Assembly (NCBI RefSeq): GCF_020229735.1
Contig: NZ_CP083455.1
Span: 1,887,001-1,951,000 of the forward strand
Source of the DNA: Deinococcus taeanensis
GTDB lineage: Bacteria > Deinococcota > Deinococci > Deinococcales > Deinococcaceae
Direction of reading: 5' to 3'
Length of the DNA: 64,000 nucleotides
Position numbers and translations under genes: made by a program. The notes under the pieces were generated by a model that saw only the letters and a list, made by a program, of their open reading frames with translations, was not told where the DNA came from and searched no databases. Shown here one piece after another: positions 57,350 through 64,000 of the stretch; the first letter of the stretch is position 1, and each line of letters opens with the position of its first letter.

Positions 57350-57943
57350 TCAGCTGGGTGCGGCTTCCGCGTCTCGCCGCTCCGGCTCCGTCTCAGAGGC
57401 GGGATGAAGAAGCGGGAAGGTGTGCAGTTCCTGCACTTCGCCCCGGTGCTCCCTGGTCAGGCTCAGGGCCTCCACCCGGAAAGACGTGAGGGGCGGGCGC
57501 AGGTCGCGGATGGCCTCGCCCAGGACCGGTTCGGCCCAGGGCAGCACGCCGAGCGCCAGGGTCAGGTGCGGGCGGTACTCGGCGCCGTCGTACCGGGCCC
57601 GGCTGGACGGGCCGATCTCCAGGGTGCGGTCGTGCAGGGCGCGCAGTTCGGGGCTCAAGCCGCATTCCAGGAAGATCACGCCCGGCAGCTGCTTCCAGCC
57701 CAGCACCTGCACCTCGAAAGCGGACTGGCCGCGCAGGGCCGTGCGGCAGGCGTCCAGGAGTTCCGCGCTGCGCAGCGGCGTCTGAAAGGGCGCGCGAATG
57801 TTCAGGTGCGGCAGGCCAAACCCGCGCACATTCAGGCGGTCCTGCAGGCGGCGCAGCCAGCTGTCAAGCACTTCGGGGGGCCACGCCACGATGGAGTACA
57901 GCGGGCGGGGCGCGTCATCCGGCAGGGGTGGAAGGAGCGTCAT
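57350..57943 (-). CDS. 2'-5' RNA ligase / 2H phosphoesterase family protein
   Basis: A 197-residue cytoplasmic protein with the two catalytic HxT/N-type motifs of 2H phosphoesterases: HLNIRAPF near residue 46 and HLTLALG near 125. Strictly the first is HLN, not HxT. Third gene of an operon after mrp and sufR, 17 bases after the regulator stop. Substrate unknown; RNA-repair or cyclic phosphate chemistry is typical. The start MTLLPPLPDD at 57943 has GGAG upstream. Confidence 0.75.
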   Translation of the reverse strand: MTLLPPLPDDAPRPLYSIVAWPPEVLDSWLRRLQDRLNVRGFGLPHLNIRAPFQTPLRSAELLDACRTALRGQSAFEVQVLGWKQLPGVIFLECGLSPELRALHDRTLEIGPSSRARYDGAEYRPHLTLALGVLPWAEPVLGEAIRDLRPPLTSFRVEALSLTREHRGEVQELHTFPLLHPASETEPERRDAEAAPS

Positions 57944-57960
57944 GAGGCGCCTGTTTCCGG

Positions 57961-58605
57961 CTACCCGACCTGGTAGTGGCAGCAGCCCTGCCCGCAGGCG
58001 ATGCGGGTCTCGCGGCGCACCGGAACGCCCAGCAGGTCGGTGTAGAGAGTCACTTCCGCGCTGCACAGCTGCGCGTACTGGCGGGCAACCGTCAGGTTCG
58101 GGCAGTTGTGCTGGGTGAATGTCCACCGGCCGGTGTCGTCCTGCGCGGCGGTGGCGTCAAAGCCGTGCTCGTTCAGGCGGCGCACGAGGTTGCGCACGCG
58201 CTCACCCAGAGGCAGTTCGGCCGGCAGATCAGGCCGGAAGCGGGCGGCAATCTCGGCGTTGCGGGCGTCCAGAACCTTCAGCAGGGCGTCCTCACCGAAC
58301 AGGCTTTCGACGTGCCGAAGGACGTCCACGCACAGGCTGGAGTAGGTTTTCGGGAAGGCCGCCTCGCCCCGCTCGGTCAGGGCGAACACGTGCTGCGGGC
58401 GGCCCCGCCCGCCGGGCCGCTCGGTGCGGGCTTCCACGAGCCCCTGGTCCTGCAGGTCGCCCAGGTGACGGCGCGCGGCGGGAATACTGACGTCCAGCCG
58501 CTGCGCGAGGTCCTGCGCGGTCTGCGGGCCGTGCCGCTTGACGAGTTCCAGCAGGCGCGTCTTGGTGCGTTCCGCGCCGGCTGGGGCGAGGGTCGCGGCG
58601 CTCAT
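57961..58605 (-). CDS. SufR-like Fe-S-dependent transcriptional regulator
   Basis: A 214-residue winged-helix protein. The N-terminal DNA-binding domain has TKTRLLELVKRHGPQTAQDLAQRLDVSIPAARRHLGDL near residues 14-51, then GGRGRPQHVFALTERG. The C-terminal part has the cysteine pattern of SufR: HNCPNLTVARQYAQLC then CGQGCCHYQV. These cysteines would bind a 4Fe-4S cluster, so the protein can report Fe-S status. Its ATG overlaps the mrp stop by four bases. In SufR systems the regulator represses suf genes; here it is coupled to an Fe-S carrier instead. Confidence 0.85.
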   Translation of the reverse strand: MSAATLAPAGAERTKTRLLELVKRHGPQTAQDLAQRLDVSIPAARRHLGDLQDQGLVEARTERPGGRGRPQHVFALTERGEAAFPKTYSSLCVDVLRHVESLFGEDALLKVLDARNAEIAARFRPDLPAELPLGERVRNLVRRLNEHGFDATAAQDDTGRWTFTQHNCPNLTVARQYAQLCSAEVTLYTDLLGVPVRRETRIACGQGCCHYQVG

Positions 58606-59651
58606 ACGACGGTCAGCTGGTCAGGCAGGTGCGAGAGGGTCCGGACGCTGATCTGACCGGCCAGGGTCCGGGCCGCCTGACGCAGGGCGAGCGCCGCGGC
58701 GCTGTCCGGGTGGGCGAGCACAGCGGGCGTTCCGGCGTCGGCATCCTGCCGCACGCCCACCTCCAGCGGAATCTCGCCGAGCAGCACGTGGTCACCGAGT
58801 TTGCGGCTGCCGCCACGGCCGAACAGGTCGTACACGTTGCCGGTGTCTGGCGCCACGAAGTAGCTCATGTTCTCCACGACGCCAAGCACCGGCACACTGG
58901 CCTTGCGGAACATGTCGATCGCGCGCGTCGCGTCGATCAGGGCCACGTCCTGCGGGGTGGTGACGATCACGGCCCCCGTCACCTGAATGGTCTGCGTGAG
59001 CGACAGCTGTACGTCCCCGGTGCCCGGGGGCAGGTCCACGATCAGGTAATCCAGCTCGCCCCAGGCGGCGTCTTTCAGGAACTGCTGAATGGCGGAGTGC
59101 AGCATCGGCCCGCGCCACACCAGCGCCTGCCCGGCCGGCGAGAGGTTCGCCATGGAGATGAACCGCACACCGTGCGCCTCGATGGGCAGCATCTTGCGGT
59201 CAGCGTTCGCGGTGACCTTTGCCCCGCCCTGCCCCATCATGTGCGCCACGCTGGGGCCGTACACGTCCGCGTCGAGCAGGCCCACGCGCGCGCCGTCCAG
59301 CGCGAGGCTGGCGGCGAGATTGACCGCCACGCTGCTTTTGCCCACGCCGCCCTTGCCACTGCCGACGAGCAGCACGTGTTTCACCCCGGGCAGGGCCGGC
59401 TGGGCCGGGGGGCGCACCATCGCCCCGAAGGTCACCGCGGCGTCCTGCACGCCCGGCACGGTCAGGGCCGCGGCACGCACGTCGGCCTCAATCTGGCTTT
59501 TCAGAGGGCAGGCAGGCGTCGTGAGGGTGACCTTCACGTGCGCCACACCCGCCTCCACGCTGGCGTGCTCGATCATGCCCAGTGACACGAGATCCCGGTG
59601 GAGTTCCGGATCGTTCACAGTGCTCAGGGCGGCCATCAGGGCGTCACGCAT
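58602..59651 (-). CDS. Mrp/NBP35-type Fe-S carrier ATPase
   Basis: A 349-residue cytoplasmic P-loop protein of the ApbC/Mrp family that carries Fe-S clusters to targets. The N-terminal MIP18-like domain (about 1-85) has TVNDPELHRDLVSLGMI and TTPACPLKSQI. The deviant Walker A GSGKGGVGKSSVAVNLAASL is near residue 100, followed by LLDADVYGPSVAHMMG, IVDLPPGTGDVQLSL and VVENMSYF. The usual late CxxC is replaced: the region after NMSYF reads VAPDTGNVYDLFG, with no cysteine pair. ATG 59651 is chosen over an in-frame TTG at 59660. First gene of the operon with sufR. Confidence 0.87.
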   Translation of the reverse strand: MRDALMAALSTVNDPELHRDLVSLGMIEHASVEAGVAHVKVTLTTPACPLKSQIEADVRAAALTVPGVQDAAVTFGAMVRPPAQPALPGVKHVLLVGSGKGGVGKSSVAVNLAASLALDGARVGLLDADVYGPSVAHMMGQGGAKVTANADRKMLPIEAHGVRFISMANLSPAGQALVWRGPMLHSAIQQFLKDAAWGELDYLIVDLPPGTGDVQLSLTQTIQVTGAVIVTTPQDVALIDATRAIDMFRKASVPVLGVVENMSYFVAPDTGNVYDLFGRGGSRKLGDHVLLGEIPLEVGVRQDADAGTPAVLAHPDSAAALALRQAARTLAGQISVRTLSHLPDQLTVV

Positions 59652-59734
59652 ATCCCGCAATTAGTAGCGCAAAGGCGGTGCGGCAGCAAGCCACGCGCTC
59701 ACACTGCGCGCCGCAGGACCTGCAGCGCGCAGCC

Positions 59735-59740
59735 TATACT
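59735..59740 (+). promoter_or_regulatory. -10 element of the pseudokinase gene
   Basis: TATACT ends seven bases before GTG 59748. It is one of the strongest -10 matches in the window; no -35 is seen. Confidence 0.6.
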
Positions 59741-59747
59741 GCGGGCC

Positions 59748-61478
59748 GTGAAGCCCCTTGGCCCCTATGTGGCCGTGCGTGAACTGCCGGGCCGGACGAG
59801 CAGTCCGGTGCGGACACTGCGTGCCACGGACCGCCTGACCGGCATGCCGGTGCTGCTGCACCTGCTGCCCGCCCCGCAGCCTGTGCCAGTCCTGCCGGAG
59901 CACCCGAACGTGCTGGCGCCCGTGGACAGCGTCAGCAGTGGAGATCAGGCGTACGTGGTGACCGAACTGCCCCTGCAGGCCCGCCCCGCGCAGGACGCGG
60001 TGCTCGCGGCCCGCGGCGCGCTGGGGGCCCTGGCTGCGCTGCACGAGCGCGGCGTGGTGCACGGCGGCCTGAGCGCCTCGCAGCTGTGGAGTGTTGACGG
60101 GGAGGTCCTGCTCGCAGGGGCCGGACTGCCCTGGGGAGGACACGCGAGGCCCTCGGACGACCTGTACGCGCTGGCCGTGATCCTGCAGGAACTGGGAGGC
60201 CTGCCCGAACCACTCAGGCCCCTGCTGACCGACCCCGGCACCCTGGACGCCGCCGGGGCGCTGCGCCGGCTGGCAGCCGCGCCTGACGCCGCGCGCCCCC
60301 CGGAACCGGCGGGCCAGCCGGACGCCCAGGCGCTCCCGGCCGCGCTGCCCCTCACGCCCGGCCCGGCCCAGGAGGCTCCACCGGTCAGTGCGGACCCACC
60401 CGCCGACATTCCCTCACCTGCGCCGGACCCGGCTGCTGAGGCGACGCCGCGCGGCCGTGCGAGCAGACCGGACCGGAAGCGCAAGGCCCGCACGGGCTCC
60501 AGGGAGCACAACACCCCTTCAGAGGCACCCTCCGTCGCCCCTCCCCCGCTCGAGCAGGCTCCACCGGCCGGGTCGCCTGACACGCCCGCCACACCGCCCG
60601 GGCCGCATGACGGGTCCCCGATCGTGCTGGGGGACCTGCCCAGCCGGGCACCCACAGAGCCGGAAAGCCCCCAGGAACGGCGCCGACGGGAGAACGAAGC
60701 CCGGCGCGCGCAGGCCATGCTGGACGCCCAGGCTGCCGCCGCACGGCGCGCCGTGCGCCTGAAGGCTGAACAGACCGCCGTGACCGCACCGGTGGTACCA
60801 GCGCCTCTGCACATCGGGTTCGGGGATGACCTGCCCGAATGGGAGACGCCGCGCACCGAAGCTCAGGCCACGCCGGGCCTGCAGCTGCGCGATGTGGAGC
60901 GCCTGCCGCCATCCCTGCGGCGCGCGCCGGCCACTGAGCCGGCACCGGAGCCCCACCCTCAGCCTGGAGCGCTGCCTTCACGGCGGGCGCCGGGGGAACC
61001 CATCCGGATCGGGTGGGATGAGGACGACTCCTGGCGGGTGGTGCGCGAGGCGCCCGCCGCACCCGCGCAGGCACCCCGGCGCCTGCCGCGCATCGTGCTG
61101 CCGCTCGTGGCGGCGACGCTGCTGCTCGGCGGAGCGATCTGGGCGCTGCGCAGCGGAGCGCTGAGCCCCGCGCCCCAGGGCGCGCAGGCCGCGCCGTCCA
61201 CGGCGGCACCCGTGATTCCCGGCGGCTCGGAGCGCTGCTGCGAGGTGCAGTTCACGGTCCGGGGAGCTGCGGGCGCCACGGCGCGCCTGTCGGTGGAGCA
61301 GGCGCCGCAGACCGCCCGGCTTGCCCCGGGGCAGGCGCTGGGCACCGCGCCGGGCCGCGTGCAGTTCCCGGTGGCCGGCACGTACCGCGTGCGGGTGGCC
61401 GTGGAGGGGTACGCGCCGGCCAGCATGAGCGTGAGTGTGCCGCGCGCCCAGCCGGTCACCATTGACCTGAGTGACTGA
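59748..61478 (+). CDS. Pseudokinase with transmembrane helix and PEGA-like C-terminus
   Basis: A 576-residue bitopic protein. Residues 1-210 keep the outline of a Ser/Thr kinase domain: lobes around [10 protein letters not shown] near 52, [18 protein letters not shown] at 98-114 and [13 protein letters not shown] at 137-149. Yet HRD is HGG, DFG is AGA and the lysine of VAIK is missing (VLLHLL), so no catalysis is expected. A disordered Pro/Ala/Arg-rich stretch (about 215-440) precedes one membrane helix (about 447-466). The extracytoplasmic end has [13 protein letters not shown] and [20 protein letters not shown], which is PEGA-like. A sensor or scaffold role is inferred. Confidence 0.75.
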   Translation: MKPLGPYVAVRELPGRTSSPVRTLRATDRLTGMPVLLHLLPAPQPVPVLPEHPNVLAPVDSVSSGDQAYVVTELPLQARPAQDAVLAARGALGALAALHERGVVHGGLSASQLWSVDGEVLLAGAGLPWGGHARPSDDLYALAVILQELGGLPEPLRPLLTDPGTLDAAGALRRLAAAPDAARPPEPAGQPDAQALPAALPLTPGPAQEAPPVSADPPADIPSPAPDPAAEATPRGRASRPDRKRKARTGSREHNTPSEAPSVAPPPLEQAPPAGSPDTPATPPGPHDGSPIVLGDLPSRAPTEPESPQERRRRENEARRAQAMLDAQAAAARRAVRLKAEQTAVTAPVVPAPLHIGFGDDLPEWETPRTEAQATPGLQLRDVERLPPSLRRAPATEPAPEPHPQPGALPSRRAPGEPIRIGWDEDDSWRVVREAPAAPAQAPRRLPRIVLPLVAATLLLGGAIWALRSGALSPAPQGAQAAPSTAAPVIPGGSERCCEVQFTVRGAAGATARLSVEQAPQTARLAPGQALGTAPGRVQFPVAGTYRVRVAVEGYAPASMSVSVPRAQPVTIDLSD

Positions 61479-61585
61479 AGCGCGGCGCGTGGCGGTCCAC
61501 CTGCTGTGTTCCGGTTGTTCGTCCGGCCACGCTCGTCTGGAGGGCCGGGACGCCCGACCGGGATGACCGTGAGACAATCGAGCTG

Positions 61586-63103
61586 ATGAGCGTCGTCATT
61601 CTGGATTTCGGTAGTCAGTTCACGCGCCTGATCGCGCGCCGCTTCCGTGAGCTTGGAGCGTACAGCGTGATCCTGCCCGGCAGCGCGCCCCTGGAACGGG
61701 TCCTGCGGGAGAACCCACAGGGGATCGTGCTGTCCGGCGGACCCAGCAGTGTGTACGACGAGGCGGCCCCCAAGCCCGCCCCGGGCGTGCTGGACCTGGA
61801 CGTGCCGGTGCTGGGCGTGTGCTACGGCATGCAGTTCCTGGCGCACCAGGCGGGCGGTGACGTCAAACGGGCCGGGAAACGCGAGTACGGCAAGGCCGAC
61901 CTGACCCGCTACGGCGGGCAGCTGTTCCAGGGCATTCAGGGCGAGTTCGTGGCGTGGATGAGCCACAGTGACTCTGTCACCGCGCTGCCCGAAGGTTACG
62001 AAGTGGTGGCGGAAACGGCCGACACGCCCGTAACGGCCATCGAGAACCGTCAGACGCGCCGCTACGGGGTGCAGTTCCACCCGGAAGTGGTGCATACGCC
62101 CAAGGGCGGGCAGCTGCTGGCGAACTTCCTGGAAGTCTGCGGCGTAACGCGCGACTGGAACGCGGAGCACATCATTGACGAGCTGATTGCGGACGTGCGC
62201 GCGCAGGTGGGCGACGGCCGGGTGCTGCTGGCCATCAGTGGGGGCGTGGACAGCTCAACGCTGGGCCTCCTGCTGGCCCGGGCGGTCGGGGAAAAACTCA
62301 CGGCGGTGTTCATTGACCACGGACTGCTGCGTCTTGGTGAACGCGAGCAGGTGGAAGCCGCGCTGCGGCCACTTGGCGTGAACCTCATCACCGTGGACGC
62401 CCGCACGGAGTTCATGGGGGCACTTGAGGGCGTATCGGACCCCGAACAGAAACGCAAGATCATCGGGCGGGAATTCATCCGGGCGTTTGAACGGGAGGCG
62501 CGCAGCCACGGCCCCTTTGATTTCCTGGCGCAGGGAACGCTGTACCCGGACGTTATTGAATCTGCCGGGGGTGAAGGCGCGGCGAACATCAAGAGTCACC
62601 ACAACGTGGGCGGCCTGCCGGACGACCTGCAGTTCAAACTGGTCGAACCGTTCCGCACGCTGTTCAAAGACGAAGTGCGGGCCATTGCCCGCCTGCTGGG
62701 CCTGCCGGATCACATCCGCATGCGCCACCCGTTCCCGGGGCCGGGCCTCGCGATCCGCTGCCTGGGCGCCATCAGTGAGGAGAAGCTGGACATCCTGCGC
62801 CGCGTGGACGACATCTTCATCTCGGGGTTGCGGGAGTTCGGGCTGTACGACGGGTGCTCGCAGGCGCTGGCAATCCTGACGCCCATCCAGAGCGTGGGGG
62901 TCATGGGCGATGAACGCACGTACTCCTACACGGCCGCGCTGCGGGCCGTGACCACCGATGACTTCATGACGGCCGAATGGGCGCGGCTCCCGTACGAGTT
63001 CCTGGCAACCATGAGTAACCGCATCGTGAACCAGGTACACGAGATCAACCGCGTGGTGTATGACATCACCGGCAAGCCGCCAGCCACCATCGAGTGGGAA
63101 TGA
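61586..63103 (+). CDS. guaA: GMP synthase (glutamine-hydrolysing)
   Basis: A 505-residue cytoplasmic enzyme that aminates XMP. The glutaminase domain has [19 protein letters not shown] at the start, [15 protein letters not shown] with the catalytic Cys near residue 78 and QFHPEVVHT. The ATP-pyrophosphatase domain begins with [16 protein letters not shown] near 213, and the dimerisation domain has [15 protein letters not shown] and the terminal [24 protein letters not shown], a near -10, ends seven bases before the ATG. Confidence 0.97.
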   Translation: MSVVILDFGSQFTRLIARRFRELGAYSVILPGSAPLERVLRENPQGIVLSGGPSSVYDEAAPKPAPGVLDLDVPVLGVCYGMQFLAHQAGGDVKRAGKREYGKADLTRYGGQLFQGIQGEFVAWMSHSDSVTALPEGYEVVAETADTPVTAIENRQTRRYGVQFHPEVVHTPKGGQLLANFLEVCGVTRDWNAEHIIDELIADVRAQVGDGRVLLAISGGVDSSTLGLLLARAVGEKLTAVFIDHGLLRLGEREQVEAALRPLGVNLITVDARTEFMGALEGVSDPEQKRKIIGREFIRAFEREARSHGPFDFLAQGTLYPDVIESAGGEGAANIKSHHNVGGLPDDLQFKLVEPFRTLFKDEVRAIARLLGLPDHIRMRHPFPGPGLAIRCLGAISEEKLDILRRVDDIFISGLREFGLYDGCSQALAILTPIQSVGVMGDERTYSYTAALRAVTTDDFMTAEWARLPYEFLATMSNRIVNQVHEINRVVYDITGKPPATIEWE

Positions 63104-63415
63104 CCCGCTGAGGTCCCCACCCCTACTGAGACACCAGTGGGGGCCGGGCCCTGCCGGGAGTGTGCGGCACTCAGGGCGAGCGGTCCTGTGCCAGCAGGGA
63201 CATAGCTGTCGGCAGAACTTGCGGACTCGGCCTGAGCGCCCGCGAACCTTCCAGGGTTCACGGCGGGAACCCTAATTATTCTCGCGCGCACCATTCGACT
63301 CGCGGTCTGGAGGAACACCAGGACGGTCAAGCGACGGTGCGGGTCATGCTGCGCCGTTTGCCGTCCCCTCCGGGTCTGATCGGGAAAGGCTGGCGTGCGG
63401 ACGCCACGCACGTGT
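63104..63415. other. Gene-poor interval between guaA and the truncated permease
   Basis: About 310 bases. Possible guaA terminators: CCCCTACTG/CAGTGGGG with one bulge near 63120-63143, and AGGGTTC (63253-63259)/GAACCCT (63267-63273) followed by AATTATT. No gene recognised. It begins where the permease frame ends early. Confidence 0.4.
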
Positions 63416-64000
63416 TCACCGGCGCACGCTGAGCAGGTCGGTCACGTCGGTCTGCAGCTGGGTCAGGTCATGGGCGTTGGTAGCCTGCAGGTACACGGCG
63501 CTGACGGTGGGGTGGCCGCCGCTGCTGTTGGTGCGCGCGAAGCGTTGCAGGTACGTGCTGAGGGGAATCAATACCTGCACGTTGGCATTCCCGAAGCCGC
63601 TGTTGCCCTTGTCGGGCAGGACGCCGCTGACCGTGAATGTCACGCCGCCCAGGCGGAGTTTCTGCCCGGTGGCCTGCGCCGGGGTGACGCTGCCGTCGGT
63701 GCCGTCGCCCCACAGGTCCAGCAGCACCTGGCGGCCGATCACCGCGACGCGTTTCTTGGCGCTGACGTCGGCGTCCGTGAAGTACTCGCCCTGTTCGGTG
63801 GGACTGTTGCGTACGGTCTCGTAGGCGGGCCACGTGCCGACCACACTGGCCTGGGTGTTGGCGGTGCCGGCCTTGGCCTGCACGGTGCTGTTCACAGTGG
63901 GGGCCACGCGGCCGGCGAACGTGTCGGCGAGGGCTTCGGCGTCCGCCACAGTGAGGGTCTGGCGGGGGCCGCTGCGCACCAGGCTGCCGCCGCCCAAGGC
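63416..64000 (-). CDS. MacB-type ABC permease, partial and probably truncated
   Basis: The visible 195 residues are a MacB periplasmic core: LTVADAEALADTFAGRVAPTVNS, then VVGTWPAYETVRNSPTEQGEYFTDADVSAKKRVAVIG, FTVSGVLPDKGNSGFGNANVQVLIPLSTYLQRF and AHDLTQLQTDVTDLLSVRR. The 5' end lies beyond the window. The frame stops at SVRR, where other MacB proteins continue into three FtsX membrane helices; none is found downstream in any frame. So the gene has lost its 3' part or is frame-broken. Export function is unlikely for this copy. Confidence 0.7.
   Translation of the reverse strand, partial: ALGGGSLVRSGPRQTLTVADAEALADTFAGRVAPTVNSTVQAKAGTANTQASVVGTWPAYETVRNSPTEQGEYFTDADVSAKKRVAVIGRQVLLDLWGDGTDGSVTPAQATGQKLRLGGVTFTVSGVLPDKGNSGFGNANVQVLIPLSTYLQRFARTNSSGGHPTVSAVYLQATNAHDLTQLQTDVTDLLSVRR

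Overview
The window is a high-GC, densely coding piece of bacterial chromosome that reads as Deinococcus or a very close relative. The evidence is the family content (a MUG-type mismatch glycosylase with a GTAPS motif, a Thermus/Deinococcus-style pilMNO-W-Q operon, a futalosine-pathway mqnD) and the start architecture. About twenty genes have a TANNNT -10 hexamer ending only 6 to 8 bases before the start codon, the leaderless-mRNA layout known from Deinococcus. I see no prophage, insertion sequence, CRISPR array, rRNA or plasmid function.

Layout. 1-8 kb: Mn/Zn-type ABC transporter (ATPase and permease), an ABC-F ATPase, a lipoprotein 5'-nucleotidase, a divergent nitroreductase/HxlR pair, a GrpB-like protein and two small conserved proteins. 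8-10 kb: purH behind a clear ZTP (pfl) riboswitch. 10-19 kb: DUF4258-like protein, tandem GNAT acetyltransferase, secreted alpha/beta hydrolase, an operon for a sulfite-oxidase-like molybdoenzyme, mug and a membrane protein, a ParB-fold protein and an M17 aminopeptidase. 19-27 kb: Asp23/FakA pair, amidohydrolase convergent with an acetamidase, a second lipoprotein 5'-nucleotidase, murF and a lipoprotein. 28-34 kb: type IV pilus/competence operon. 34-37.4 kb: aroC, aroK, aroB, aroQ. 37.4-38.4 kb: rplM-rpsI with a structured leader.

38.5-47.6 kb: ABM-domain membrane protein, a histidine phosphatase-SPFH-NfeD operon, a ModF-like double ATPase, a HAD phosphatase, rplS, a GNAT protein and lipB-lipA. 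47.6-51.3 kb: a CBS remnant, tRNA-Ile(GAT), a dGTPase-like HD protein, Nudix-ribF and a DUF6174-like protein. 51.4-57.3 kb: mqnD, an ABC ATPase/permease pair, a secreted protein, a truncated hemoglobin and a chorismate mutase-DAHP synthase fusion. 57.3-64 kb: Mrp-SufR-2H ligase operon, a pseudokinase with a PEGA-like C-terminus, guaA and a MacB-type permease that lacks its 3' end.

How it fits together. Two purine genes (purH, guaA) and most of the shikimate pathway (DAHP synthase, aroB, aroQ, aroK, aroC) are here, and chorismate also feeds the menaquinone route represented by mqnD. The pilus operon fits natural transformation. Mrp with SufR suggests Fe-S supply coupled to its own regulator, and lipoyl synthase is a consumer of Fe-S clusters. 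The most interesting signals are the ZTP riboswitch, the possible pseudoknot in the rplM leader, the pseudokinase, the possible ACG start of mug, and the pervasive leaderless architecture.
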